A stretch of DNA of 64,000 nt, taken from contig CAUYLG010076886.1 in NCBI GenBank assembly GCA_963573385.1, positions 1-64,000 on the forward strand. The letters run 5' to 3'. The notes beneath the pieces were generated by a model. It did no database searches. It was not told the origin of the DNA and worked only from the letters and a program-made list of their open reading frames with translations. The position numbers were made by a program, and so were the translations under genes. The stretch is from Cacajao melanocephalus (lineage: Eukaryota; Chordata; Mammalia; Primates; Pitheciidae). This document shows, in pieces, positions 49,849-62,590 of this stretch (its first letter is position 1; each line of letters begins with the position of its first letter).

Positions 49849-50302
49849 ACTCCATTTCATTTCCTCTACCTCCATTTCTGATTTAGACCATCTTTAATTC
49901 TGCTTTGAACCATTGTGATGAATTCCAATTGGGCTTCTTTGGTCTAGAGTCTTCCTACTCTAATCCAATTAACAGTTCTTCAGGCAGATCTTTTATACAT
50001 GCTCTTGGTACAAAATGATTTAATGACTTCCTACTACCTAGTAAATAAACTCCATTCTTCACATATTTTTTAAAAAGGCTCTCTAAAATTTAGCCTTAGC
50101 TTTATCTAGTAATGAGCTCAGTGGTTATAATCAAGACCCCTCAATTCCCAGAATCCCTTTTTCTCACTTTCAAAACACAGGGATTAAAACTATTTCCTTT
50201 TGGTTTACTATTTGATGATTTTATACTTTAATTGTTCTTAAGGTAAAATGTATGTTACATATTAATAATTTATATTTCTTGTTACTACCAGAATATGATC
50301 TA
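49849..50302. other. Unassigned non-coding sequence
   Basis: AT-rich; no repeat or gene recognised. Confidence 0.5.
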
Positions 50303-50440
50303 CAGCAGAGGGTTTCTCAACATTTTGAGGATTTAGACACCTTTTGAAAGTTTAATGAAGGCTAAGGACTCTCCCCACAGAAAAATTACATACAGAATTT
50401 CATGGTGGTAGGTGTATGGACTGTGAGGATCTGTGGAATT
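50303..50440. mobile_element. hAT-like MITE fragment
   Basis: CAGAGGGTTTCTCAACATTT, GGACTCTCCCCACAGAAAAA and TACATACAGAATTTCATGG follow a hAT MITE beginning CAGGGGTTCTCAACC. The far end is lost. Family name not assigned. Confidence 0.6.
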
Positions 50441-50470
50441 ACTTGACACTTTGCTGTATTATCCTCTTTT

Positions 50471-50799
50471 CACCCCCACTCTCTTTTTTTTTTTTTTTTG
50501 AGACAGAGTTTCACTCGTGTCACATAGGCTAGAGTGCAGTGGTGTGATCTTGGCTCACTGCAACCTCCACCTCCTGGTTTCAAGCAATTCTGCCTCAGCC
50601 TCCCAAGTAGCTGGGATTACAGGTACCCACTACCGTACACCCAGCTAATTTTTTGTATTTTTAGTAGAGATGGGGTTTTGCCATGTTGGGCAGGCTGGTT
50701 TTGTTTTGAACTCCTGACCTCAGGAGACCTGCCCGCCTCGGCCTCCCAAAGTGCTGGGATTACAGGCTTGAGCCACTGCACGTGGCCCACCCCATTCTG
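50471..50799 (-). mobile_element. AluS-type SINE, antisense
   Basis: Body 50484-50787: a 16-base T run, GAGACAGAGTTTCACTCGTG, TAGTAGAGATGGGGTTTTGC, GCCTCCCAAAGTGCTGGGAT, and a GGCC end. A small insertion (GGTTTTGTTTTG) lies in the right part. Flanks CACCCCCACTCTC and CACCCCATTCTG look like a decayed target duplication. Confidence 0.95.
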
Positions 50800-50849
50800 T
50801 GTATCTACATTTTCCCAGTATATCCTAGGTAACTGTTGAAACCTAATTC

Positions 50850-51130
50850 AAATGCAACATCCTGAGTCCTATATATTTTCCCTTATTGGATATGAATGAC
50901 TTATCCTCTAAACCCTATATCATTTTTTTGTGTATCTTTCTCAACACCTACGGCATTCTGACTCATATGTCATTCTTTGTGTGTTTCCCTCTAATTGCAA
51001 GAGGCTTGCAAGCAAGGCTAGTCTCTCTCCTCTTTGCTTACCCTATACTCTTTACACCATCCCATCTCCCTGGTGTCAACCTTGAACATTAAGGATATTC
51101 CTTGAACATTAAGGATATTTATTAAATCAA
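50850..51130 (+). mobile_element. Possible L2 3' end (sense)
   Basis: Pyrimidine-rich ORF2-like end, an ATTGCAAGAGGCTTGCAAGC segment and a GGATATTTATTAAATCAATA terminus resemble L2. Diverged; includes a 20-bp tandem duplication. Confidence 0.42.
51081..51120. repeat. 20-bp tandem duplication
   Basis: CTTGAACATTAAGGATATTC at 51081-51100 is followed by the same 20 bases with a single final C/T difference at 51101-51120. Confidence 0.95.
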
Positions 51131-52104
51131 TAAACGAAGGCCAGAGGAACACTCTTAAAGACTAACTTTACATTTACTTATGTATTTAATTGTATATTCA
51201 TTTGTATTTAGAAAAATAATACAATGCCACTACTATTACCAGCAACTTGTCAAAGTGTCCTAATGAAGAACTAGAAATAAAAGGTGAAGATGGGCCATCT
51301 GGCAGCGGATCAGCTACAGAATTTCAGGAAACATTTCTGATAAAGACTAGATTGTGGTCCAGATTTGGCGGTAAAATGGTGTTATTGCCTATGATACTAA
51401 GATCAACTTTCACAACCATGTTGTGTGTTACATGTTGTATGTTACATTATCAATTCAAAATGTTTAACTTTGAGAAATCTTTTTTTAGTTTGGGGAAAAT
51501 AAAACTCATCCTCTGTTCTTCAAAGTGGTACCTTAAGATCAGAAAGAGTTCAGAGAGTATTTTGGAAAAGCATCATTTGCTTTCCAAAGTGGTGTTCTTG
51601 GTTTGTATTGATGAGTAAATAACCCTTTCATCCTATGCATTTTCTTCCAAGGAAAATAGCTGCAACCCATTCCTTACTATTAGGTTACACTCTTATCCCC
51701 TCTAGTAAAAGATTTAAGTTTTTTAATTAGATGACAATAATTACTCTGACTTCTTGTTGGTCTTGAGATCAAGATTTTCCTGGGAAATTGGATACATCCC
51801 AGCTTACAGAGACACTATCCTGAGCTCTTCTAGATTAGCTTGTCCATATCTGTGACTATAGACATCTAATGTCCCCTACTAAGTAGGAATTTTAGCCAAA
51901 ATCCCCCATCCTACATGGCTTCTAGCAGAAAATTGCATTCATTCCATGGTTTATGCAGTGATCTCAGATATATTTGCTCCTTCAATAGATTCTTTAGACA
52001 CACCTACTAGAAATTTCTGAAAAATCTATTTTTTGTATTAAATTAACATAGTAGAATAACTTAAACATTTTTTTTCTCTCTTTAATTGGGAATGGGGTGG
52101 GAAT
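51131..52104. other. Unassigned non-coding sequence
   Basis: It holds a 123-codon plus-strand open frame (51247-51618) with no recognised domain, hydrophobic stretches near its middle and no supporting codon or context evidence. I treat it as fortuitous. Confidence 0.45.
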
Positions 52105-52517
52105 GGAAGTGATGTGTTTTGGATCTGTGTTCCCCAGCTAAATCTGTTAAATCATAATCCCCAGTGTTAGAGGCGGGGCCTGGTAGAGGTGATGGGATCA
52201 TGCTAGTGATCTTTCATGAGTGGTTAGCACCATCCCCTTGGTGCTGATTTCATGATAGTGAATTCTTGCAGGATCTGGTTGTTCAGTAGAACTTCCTGTC
52301 TTGCTCTCCCTTGTTCCTGTTCCTGACATGTAAGAAGTTCACTCTCTTTTTGCATTCCATCATTGGAAGCTTCCCAAGGCCTCCCCAGCAAATACCACTA
52401 TGCTTTCTTCACAGCCTACAAAACGGTGAGCCAATTAAACCTCTTTGTTTAAAGACATAAACTACCCAGTCTCCAGTATTTCTTTACAGCAATGAGAGAA
52501 TGCTCTGATACAAGAAG
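52105..52517 (+). mobile_element. MST/THE1-type LTR (ERVL-MaLR), sense
   Basis: Solo LTR at 52110-52512: TGATGTGTTTTGGATCTGTG start, GGGGCCTGGTAGAGGTGATG, ATGATAGTGAATTCTTGCAG, AGGCCTCCCCAGCAAATACC, GTGAGCCAATTAAACCTCTT polyadenylation region and GATACA end. Flanking 5-mers GGAAG and AGAAG differ at one base, fitting a 5-bp target duplication. Confidence 0.92.
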
Positions 52518-53162
52518 TAAGCCATATGTGGCATAAAAATAGCCTATTTCAAGCTCACGCTTGTAATCCTCATTGAAGGACAAGGGAGAAGACATAGATA
52601 GTTAAGTGATGGTTCTTTCTAGGTAAGACCGGCCCAGAAAAGAATCAGTATTCTTTAAAACAATACTGTTCTGGTTTTTGTTTTTAAGAAGCTGGAGTCA
52701 TTCTAACAAGAAAATAGTCTTTCCCCAAGTGAGGCCAGGCTATGCTATCTGGAGAAAGTATCACTGGCCTTGTTGAAGTGCGCTGGCTCCTCAGCTCAGC
52801 TGAGGACTTAACTGGTACAGGCCTTGCTGCAGTGGAGTCTGAGCTGGATATGGAAAGGCAAAGGGAGCTCTGAACTTCAAAACACAGGCCTGAGGGGCAG
52901 AGGGAGAAACATTTATAAACACAGGCCTGGAGGGAGAGGAAGAACATTTATAAACACTCTTCCTTGGCTCTAGAAAGGGAACACCTTTCACAGAACATCT
53001 AACTCTGCATGGTCAGCTACTAATGCTTGGGAATAAATAAGCTAAATACAAGTTTAGTTAGCTGAGAAATACAAGTCTCTATATACCCAATAAGATTATA
53101 TGCATTATATATTTCTTACCCTGTATTATACTTTAAAAACATAGTCAAGTAAATCTCGTATT
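52518..53162. other. Unassigned, contains a two-copy tandem repeat
   Basis: No gene. Open minus-strand frames here are produced in part by the tandem repeat at 52882-52953. Confidence 0.5.
52882..52953. repeat. Two-copy minisatellite-like tandem repeat
   Basis: A 37-bp unit (ACACAGGCCTGAGGGGCAGA start, ending AACATTTATAA) is followed by a 35-bp copy that differs by a 2-bp indel and a few substitutions. Confidence 0.9.
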
Positions 53163-53385
53163 TATTTGTTGAGGCAGGGTCTCACTCTCTTGACCAGGCT
53201 GGAGTGCAGTGGTGTGATCCTAGCTCATGCAATCATGAACTACTGGGTTCAATTGATCCTCCTGCCTTAGCCTTTTGAGTAGCTAGGACTACAGTCACAC
53301 ACTACCCTACCCAGCTATTTAATTTTTTCAATTTTTTGTGGAGCTGGGGACTTGCTGTCTTACCCAGGCTGCTTTTGAACTTCTG
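53163..53385 (-). mobile_element. AluJ-type SINE, antisense, truncated
   Basis: TGTTGAGGCAGGGTCTCACT, CAGGCTGGAGTGCAGTGGTG, GAGTAGCTAGGACTACAGTC, TTTTTTGTGGAGCTGGGGAC and TTACCCAGGCTGCTTTTGAA. It ends inside the left monomer, so the Alu 5' end is missing. Confidence 0.88.
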
Positions 53386-54619
53386 GGGTACTTGACTGTT
53401 TCATAGAAAACTATGTCCTTCTATTGAATGTTTTGTGTTGGGTGAGTAGGACTGGAACAGCAGGATATTACTGGGTAGAGGAAGGTGGAATTTCCTTTCT
53501 TGGTCATCTTGCATGGTTCTGACAGAAAGGAAAATCTACTCCCCCTACTCCTAATGAATAAAAAATTATGAGTGGAGTCAACTGCAGATGCTGGCAGTGG
53601 TCAAGAAATGAGTCTCCATACCCCAGTTGAGGACTGTGAGATCAAGTTACCTGGCAGAAAGAGGGCTTCCCAAGTCATGTTACACTGGCAGCTTTGAGGA
53701 ATGATGTAAGGAGGTTTTTCAGACAGGAGGGACTATCCTTAGTAAAACTGTCCACAAAGAGCTCGTGACTTCCTTTACACTACTCACAACTTCCTACAAT
53801 AGGTATCGGTGCTCCTAAGCAACCTTTTTAAAGCAGAATGTAGTTATTAGGGTTCATGAAAGGAATGAATATTCAGACTTTCTAATGAGGCTCTGCATGA
53901 GAGAAGTGGTTTCTGGAAGGAAAGTCTGAATTCAGTTAAGATGACAGCGGGGTTTTTGCCAGTGTAGGTGTATGGCTGCTGGCAGTGCTGGAAGGCCCAT
54001 GGGATGCTGAGGGACAATGTGGGTGGGCCACCAAGCCTTCATTCTGCTTTCCTGATGTGTAATGACCCCTAATTCAAACCCATATGGATTAGGGCTGGAG
54101 CGTGCTGAATCAGACATGAGCTTTGTTTCTATGGTTCTTTCATGATCAGAAGCAACCTCTCTCCTCCTTGTGAAATGTTCACATCCTCCCACTTTGTCTC
54201 CCTGATGAAGCCAAGCACAGATCTTCAGTGCAGCCATAAAAACAGCTGGGGAAGTTCATCCAGGCAGCCCCAAGTTTGTTCAAAAGGATGAATGGGGTCT
54301 GGCAGTTACGACCCAAGCCAACCATGGAGTGACTAAAAATGACAGACATCTTTCCCCATCCTATTTCAGGAACTAGTGAGCTTCCTGGGACATGTGTAAT
54401 GCTTAGAAGTTGTCAGAAGTGGGAAGGGCATTGGAGCAGTTCAAGATGTTCAGAACCTCTAGTTTCCTGAAATAGCTAAGAGCAGCCTGCTGGCCTGGCT
54501 GACATCTATGATGTTTCACGTGGCTGAATGATTGCCTGGGTTTAGAGAGAGATAGTCCCTGAAGGAGTCATCATTATGACTTGATAGGTATCAAAATTTG
54601 CATGAGGTAGTTCAGCAAC
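53386..54619. other. Unassigned non-coding sequence
   Basis: About 1.2 kb of less AT-rich sequence. A 101-codon minus-strand frame at 53932-54237 has no recognised domain. No repeat family named. Confidence 0.5.
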
Positions 54620-56140
<1,521 letters not shown>

Positions 56141-56779
56141 TTTTTAGCAGGATGTTCTGAAATTCGAACTCAGTTTTACTCAAACCTTGAAGTCTGGAAA
56201 CAGTAACATAGTGCTCTTCCAAAACCGCCAGGAAGGTGTGCCTTAATGCTCTTGGGATAGAAGTGGCCACCTGTCTTACAGGCTGACGCTGGATCCCAGC
56301 AGCAGTTATTTTGGTAGACCCTTATGGCTTAACAATGCAAAAAGAGTACCTACTTACTTTCTTTAGATTAACTCTGGATGCTGATAAACTAAAGAAAAAT
56401 ACCTGGACAGGGACATTATTTTGTTTATTCATGTAGAAGCCTGTTCCATGCTTGACTTTGGAAGTGCTTTAAGGGACACATTACTCACCAGAAGAGAGGC
56501 CTGCTGCTCCCATTCTGATACTTTCCAATTAGCCACTTTCCCACTTACTATAGCTCTGTGAAGACAGAAAGGAACTAAAAGTCCCATGAAATGCAACGCC
56601 GATTCTAATGAATGTTCTGCCTCATCCAACCCTCCCTAGCCCAGAGTAACTGCTCTCTCTTTTGAGTCACTGTAAGCTCTCATTTGGTACTTTGCATTGG
56701 AATCTTTTTATTTCATGCACTGCTTCAGCAGCTGGATTGTCATTCAGTTCACTTCAATCCCATTCAGCTTAAAACATTT
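56141..56779. other. Unassigned non-coding sequence
   Basis: No recognised repeat or gene. Confidence 0.5.
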
Positions 56780-57670
56780 ATTTCTGTACCTATCACAGGT
56801 CAGGGACTGGGAGGCACTGGTGATAAATAAAAGACTAGTTGGTACCTGGCATCTAGTAAATAATTTCATATGCAGATGAAGATACTGGTACACAATCCAA
56901 GCATAGTGGACTACGCGCAACAAGCAAGAATGATCAAGGTAACAGGTGGCAAGGCAAGGAGATACAGGGTTTGGGGCATCCCTTAGGGGGGTGTCACCTT
57001 TGCTAGGCTCAGGGCTGAGTTGAAGTTCCTTAGGCAGGGACAGGGGAAGCGAAAGGAAGGGAAATTATATTTAAGTGGAAGAAAAGCAAGTAAAAGGAAA
57101 GGACTGCAATATGTGCTATTTGATCCGTGTAGGAAAATGAAAATAGTTTAGCACCAATAAAGCCAAAAAGTTCAAATACTGAAGATCAGCAGGAAGTGAT
57201 GCTTGGACGCAGATGATAGACTTTAGCTTATTATATTATAGGGCTTAGATTTTATCCTAGGGCCAATGGGAAGTTATGTGATGGTTTGGGTAAGTTAGCA
57301 ACAGAAATTGTTATGAGTTAAAATGTGGAAAATGAATTAGAGGATGACTAAGACATGACTAAGGTGGAGGCAGCTGGGGATTAAAGAGATATTTAGCTAA
57401 CACAGCCTGAAGAACCTGGCATTTACAGACCTGAGGGAGGGGACGGGGAGGCGTCCAGAGCCATTCTCAAATCCTACCTCGATGAATCTTGGTGCCTCTA
57501 ACAAGGAAAGGAATGAGATAGGAGCTCAAGAACCTCTTTGTAGGAGAAAATCAGTTCATTTTGGACCATTTCAGTTAAAATTTTACACGTTTGCACTGCA
57601 TGGACAATTTAAGACAACCTCCCAGGAGGCAATCAGAGGTGAAATCTGGACTGCTGGGAAGAAGGCTGGG
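56780..57670 (-). mobile_element. Long L2 fragment, antisense
   Basis: Reversed L2 with its 3' end first (CACAGGTCAGGGACTGGGAG near 56796), then ORF2: GGGCTTAGATTTTATCCTAG (57241), AGGGCCAATGGGAAGTTATG (57260), and further into the RT region (CATTTTGGACCATTTCAGTT near 57557, AGGAGGCAATCAGAGGTGAA near 57622). About 0.9 kb, strongly diverged, no open frame. Confidence 0.72.
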
Positions 57671-58884
57671 TGTGCGTCTCTTCCTGCTTGTCCTCTGAGC
57701 CTGTCCCTGGGCCCTGGCACTGCAGCTATCCACTCTGGGCTTTTGATGATGTAGTAATTACAGTGATAATGATGAATCTTTAATCAGAGGTATACTTTAT
57801 CCACTTATGGCATTGTTTAGGCAAGGCTGAATTTTTTCCCAAGCCCTTGGGACTAAAGTAATTTGGATGTCTCTATGAATTCATTCACCCTCTGTCGTGT
57901 CACTTCCTTTGATGTTTTCTTTGTTTGCAGCAAGAGGCTCTAACTAGTCTCTCCTGGAAGCCACAGAGTCCAGGAAGTGATGTGGTGCAGACACAGGGTA
58001 CCATATTTCTAGCAGCTGCCATGATAAAATAGCTGACTCTAGAGCATAGGACAATGGGTTCTCGCAAGACTGAGAAGAAAAGATACTGCTTAAAACATCA
58101 CTTATGATAACGCTTTTGCCTTAGGAACTCTACCAGGTATTATGGTTTTTAAATATTTTCCATATTCCAACAGACCAGCGATCTATCCAGTTCAAAATTT
58201 AAAGCCTCTGAAAATGTATTTATTAATATGTGCATAAAATTAGTGTTAATCTATTGGGATAAGCAGAAGAAACTAGACTCCAATTGCTCTGAACGCCCAA
58301 TTATTTTTCAAAGAGATTGATCGTAGAAGTAAATGATCAACTGACTTTTCCAAGATAGATATATTTTTGTCAGCTGGTATTGTGGTACCTAGAATTATTT
58401 TTCAGTTGGCTGTTGCTGCCTCCTTGAAGGTAGCCAGAACATTTCTGTTGTCTCTGAGCATGTCGGTGGGGTGCTTTAGAGTGAGCGTAGCACTAAGCTT
58501 CATGGCAGGGGGCAAGTGATAAAAACTGGGGTAGCCAGAGTCTCAGCTACTGCAGTGATAAAGATGAGCTCTAGCCTGGCATCAGCCCAAACCAGGTGGA
58601 TGGCAAGGGTAGGGAAAGCTGATTTTGATAGACAGGCAGAATGAAAGGTGAAAGCCAAACAAAGAAAACCAGAAACATAGGTGAGATGAGAAGAGCTGAA
58701 TGTAAAAGTCAAGGGACTTTCTTCACCTGATCACACATTGCCTTTAAATGATTTTGTCAGTTTTGTTTTACGTATTTTCTTCTGCTGGAGTTTTGTTTTT
58801 AACCCACTTATTCTCTATTTTCTTTTGGTTATTTTTCATTACCTAGAAAATGATGATTAAAACTGATTTTGCAGAGCAAGTAGT
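57671..58884. other. Unassigned non-coding sequence
   Basis: About 1.2 kb without a recognised repeat or gene. Confidence 0.55.
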
Positions 58885-59249
58885 TGTATTAGTCAATTTT
58901 CATACTGCTATGAAGAAATACCTGAGACTGGGTAATTTCTAAAGAAAAAGAGGGTCAATGGACTTGCAGTTCCATGTTGGCTGGGGAGGCCTCACAATCA
59001 TGGTAGAAGGCAAAGGACGAGCAAAGCCACATCTAACATGGCAGCAGGCAAGAGAGCCTGTACAGGATAACTGCCTTTTATAAAACCGTCTGACCTCATA
59101 AGACGTATTCAATATCACGATAACACCATGGGAAAGACCCACCCCCATGATTCAATTACCTCCTACCAGCTTCCTCCCATGACACATGGGGATGATGGGA
59201 GCTACAATTCAAGATGAGATGGGTGGGGGGACACAGCCAAACCATATCA
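58885..59249 (-). mobile_element. THE1/MSTA-type solo LTR, reversed
   Basis: 365 bp with clean ends: TGTATTAGTCAATTTTCATA to CAGCCAAACCATATCA, containing GAGACTGGGTAATTTCTAAA, GAGGCCTCACAATCATGGTA, ATGATTCAATTACCTCCTAC. This is a THE1-like LTR in reverse and close to the usual length. Flanking 5-mers (GTAGT, GATGT) do not form a clean duplication. Confidence 0.95.
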
Positions 59250-60069
59250 GATGTTCTTTAAATTAAGCATTTATTGAACACAGCTCAAGTTTAAAGTCAC
59301 TGTGAGAGATAGGTACTAAGAGGATTAAAATAGGTAGTGTACATTGTCTGTACCATAGGGAGAGTTTGTAATCTAGTGTGGAAGATGGAATATAAACAAA
59401 TGAATACATAGCAGAGCAGAAAGGGCTAAAAGTCTGGACAGTTACAGTGGGAGCTCAAAACCAAAAGGAATTACTCCTAGAGTAGAAACCAGAAGAAACT
59501 TCAAAGGAGTGGCAACACTTTTAGCTTAGCAGAAATAACGGCCAGTGTTGCAGTCGGTGGTAGCATGCAGGCAGATGCATGACCAAAGCCACAGTGGTGG
59601 AAGGCAAACAGCAGATCCAAAGAGATCCTAACGAAAGTTGTCTGAGGGGAATCAGATAGTCTTAAAATCTTTCAGTTTGTTTTTTTCCCATGAGATTTTA
59701 TCATTATTATTTTCCCAGAAAACACCAACACATCTATTAAAATCCTACACATCTAGTTATTATATGTATCCAGAACATTACTCTCAAACTTTTTTATAGC
59801 TTAATAGCTAAAATACGGCCTTGTGATATTAGATTAACTTTGGATATTTGTAGCTGTATGTTTATTCTATCACACCAGTTGATATTTTATCAGGCATAGC
59901 TTCTCCCTTGTTTGTAGAGGAAACTAGTAAAACAGCAATAATATATTTGCATTGGGAGATCACCAGATGAAAAGTTACTTTAAAGATATCTTGTCCAAGT
60001 TGTAGATCATGATTTTTGTGAGTGAAATTGAGGGACAGAACAGAGATGAGACAGATATCAGTTCACTGG
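59250..60069. other. Unassigned non-coding sequence
   Basis: No recognised repeat or gene. Confidence 0.55.
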
Positions 60070-60215
60070 CTACTTGAATTTTTCTTTCCATGAAGTGACT
60101 GTTTGGTCTTTTGCCCATATTTATACAGGATTATCTCATTTTCTCATTGTTTTGTAAGAGTTCTTTATAAATTCTGGATATGAGTCCTTTATAAAGTGTA
60201 TGTATTGCAAGTACA
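60070..60215 (-). mobile_element. Old L1M ORF2, antisense (piece 1)
   Basis: GTCTTTTGCCCATATTTATA, GTTTTGTAAGAGTTCTTTAT and CTGGATATGAGTCCTTTATA are the reversed ORF2 C-terminal region. Cut by a Tigger-like element at 60216. Confidence 0.85.
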
Positions 60216-60832
60216 GTTGATTCTCATGATGTGCAGTAGTCACAATCCGTAAAGTTACCTTGAAAGCTGAATTAGCATATACAGAAGCATTTTTCTGTGT
60301 GGAGATACAGGGTAAGGTTACTATGAGCTTCTGGTCACCTTTTTGTCAACTGATCAACGCATAATCTTGTTTTCCGTTTCAAGTCACATAACGATATGCA
60401 TTGTCAATTCATTAATAGTGAAATTACTGCTAATGGCACAACTCAGGCCTAAAGGAAGCTTATCCAAAGCATGTACTTTTTCTGTAAGTCACATCACAGC
60501 CTTCTAGAGCTTAGGAACCCTAGACAGTACTACTCTTGGTCATTTACAACAGCAAAATATCCAACAAAAAGCCTTAGAATACAAAAGATGTAGCACTAAA
60601 GATACCACACAAAGGGCACTTGTTTACAAAACAAGAGCTAACAGGAGAAGGCAGAGCATGCTATGACTCCCTGTTCAACCTCAGGTGGAAACGTGAGTGT
60701 TGGGCGACTCACATTTCACTGCTCTGCACAGGTCTGTGACGACTGGAAGCACTGTACTGATTTTGGGATTACAAATAAATTTTAGCAGGTAGGCGAATTC
60801 ACAAGCTCAGAATATGCAATGAGGAGGATCAG
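60216..60832. mobile_element. Tigger-family DNA transposon (non-autonomous), inserted in L1
   Basis: Starts CAGTTGATTCTCATGATGTG and ends with a decayed inverted counterpart (GCAATGAGGAGGATCAGC). Internal blocks GATACAGGGTAAGGTTACTA, CAACTGATCAACGCATAATC, GTCACATCACAGCCTTCTAG, GCACTTGTTTACAAAACAAG, and TTACAAATAAATTTTAGCAG follow a Tc1/mariner Tigger element over its whole length, including a reversed piece of the transposase N-terminus. Exact subfamily not fixed. Confidence 0.85.
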
Positions 60833-61760
60833 CCGTGCCTCACTCTAGTTTGCCGTCTTACACACTTGGCTGTCTTTTGATGGAGAGAAGCTCTTAATTT
60901 TAATAAAGTTCAATTTCCCAATGCTTTCCTCCATGGCTAACGCTGTGTGACTTGATTGAGAAATATTTGCCTATATCAGGATCATGAAGAGGTTCTCCCT
61001 GATTTTCTTCCGGAATTTAAATGTCTCACTTAGATGCAGGTCCATCTGGAATTGATATTTTTGTGTATAATAGGATGTAGGGCTCGTGATTTTTCCTTGA
61101 TAAAGATATTCAGCTAACCCATAACCATTTACTGCAAAGATTATCCTTTTTTCTACATTGTGGTGTGGACTCTGCGACAGGTCAGTTGGCTTTGTATATA
61201 TGTATGTCATCTTATGAATTCTGTTCTGTTCCATTTGTTAGGTATCTGAACTTGCCCCAGTAGAAACTGTCTCGTTGACTGAACTTTAAAAGTAACTTGG
61301 TAAGTGTTAGTACAGAACTTTTACATTTATCTTTTGAGATTATCTTAGCTATTCTTAGCCCTGTGTACTTCTACATAAATATTAGAATAAGCTTATCAAT
61401 TTCCACACAAAAAAGAAAAAGATTAGAATAATGTAGGACTCATTAGGATTGCATGGAATCTATAGATCAATTTGGAAAAAAGCTGAGATATTGAGACTTC
61501 CAATCCACAAATATGTACTGGAGGCACTTATTTACATCTTCCTTAATTGTTCTTAGTAATGCTTTGCAATTTTAGTGGAAAATTATTGCACATATTTTGT
61601 GCTTGATTTTTCTGGAGCTATTATACATGGTATCTTTTAAAAATCTTGTTTTGTTGGTATATAAAACTATAGTTAGTTCCTAAATATTGGCCTTATATCT
61701 AATAACCTTGCCAATTTTACTCATTAATCCTAATATTTCATTTGTAGATTTTTACATATA
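60833..61760 (-). mobile_element. Old L1M ORF2, antisense (piece 2)
   Basis: TTTTGATGGAGAGAAGCTCT, AATAAAGTTCAATTTCCCAA, AGATGCAGGTCCATCTGGAA, TTCTGTTCTGTTCCATTTGT, GATTGCATGGAATCTATAGA and ATCTTCCTTAATTGTTCTTA continue the reversed ORF2 across the Tigger insertion. Confidence 0.87.
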
Positions 61761-61944
61761 AAACTTATAATCTACAAAATATATATGTATGTGTGCATAT
61801 ATAAAAATATATTAGCATAGGCATAAATAGAAAAAAATGACTCAGTAGAGAACTCACACATATGCATGGACTTCATATGAGAGTGAATATTGTATATTAG
61901 TAGGGAAAAGTCATTTAATATATTTATATATATTTGGATATATA
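61761..61944. other. AT-rich sequence between L1 and Alu monomer
   Basis: ATATATATGTATGTGTGCATATAT-type low complexity and unassigned bases; probably decayed L1. Confidence 0.5.
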
Positions 61945-62065
61945 GGTAGAGACAGGGTCTGAATGTGTTGCCCAGCCTGGTTTGGAATTCCTGGGCTCAA
62001 GAGATCCTCTCACTTCATCCTCCCAAAATGCTGTAATTACAGGTGTGTGAGTCACCATGCCAGGC
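61945..62065 (-). mobile_element. Alu monomer (FLAM type), antisense, in L1
   Basis: GTAGAGACAGGGTCTGAATG, TTGCCCAGCCTGGTTTGGAA, CTCCCAAAATGCTGTAATTA and CACCATGCCAGGCTGA. Single left monomer length. Confidence 0.85.
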
Positions 62066-62094
62066 TGAATATATTCTATTCCTTCTTTTCTTCA

Positions 62095-62590
62095 TTCTTT
62101 ATTTCTCTCCTTGCACTTGCTGGGACTAGAGGACAATAATGAATAAAACTGGGATAGGCACCACCTTTGTCTCATTCCTAAACAGGGAAATTTCCTCAAT
62201 ATTCCACTACTAATAATATGTTTGCTACAGAACTTTATAGATTCTCTCCATCAGATTAAAGACCTCAGGTTTTCTGCTGGTGTGCCAAGAAGTTTTGGGC
62301 CTAACCAAATGTTAAATGTTAATCCATGCCTTTTCTTATCCATTGAAATGACATATTTGTGTTTGAATGTGGTGAATTACATGGATTGACTTTTCAAACA
62401 TTAAATAACTGCTTAAATAAGCCTAGGTTGATCAAGATGGGTTATCCCCATTACATACTAGCAGAAGGTATTTTCTGTCTTCTTAGGATTTTTGTACCCA
62501 TACCCATGAGAGATAATGGCTTGTGATACTTTTTATAATGTCATTTTCAGGCTTTGGTATCAGGATTGCTTTAGATGAGACTTCCCAATA
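62095..62590 (-). mobile_element. Old L1M ORF2 RT region, antisense (piece 3)
   Basis: AACTGGGATAGGCACCACCT, GGTGAATTACATGGATTGAC, AGATGGGTTATCCCCATTAC and TTCAGGCTTTGGTATCAGGA are the reversed RT region, in order after piece 2. Confidence 0.82.

Noticed and set aside
50534..50839. 101-codon plus-strand frame
   Set aside because: Antisense Alu translation again.
51247..51618. 123-codon plus-strand open frame
   Set aside because: No recognised domain, ordinary AT-rich codon content, no splice or promoter context. Kept only as a note.
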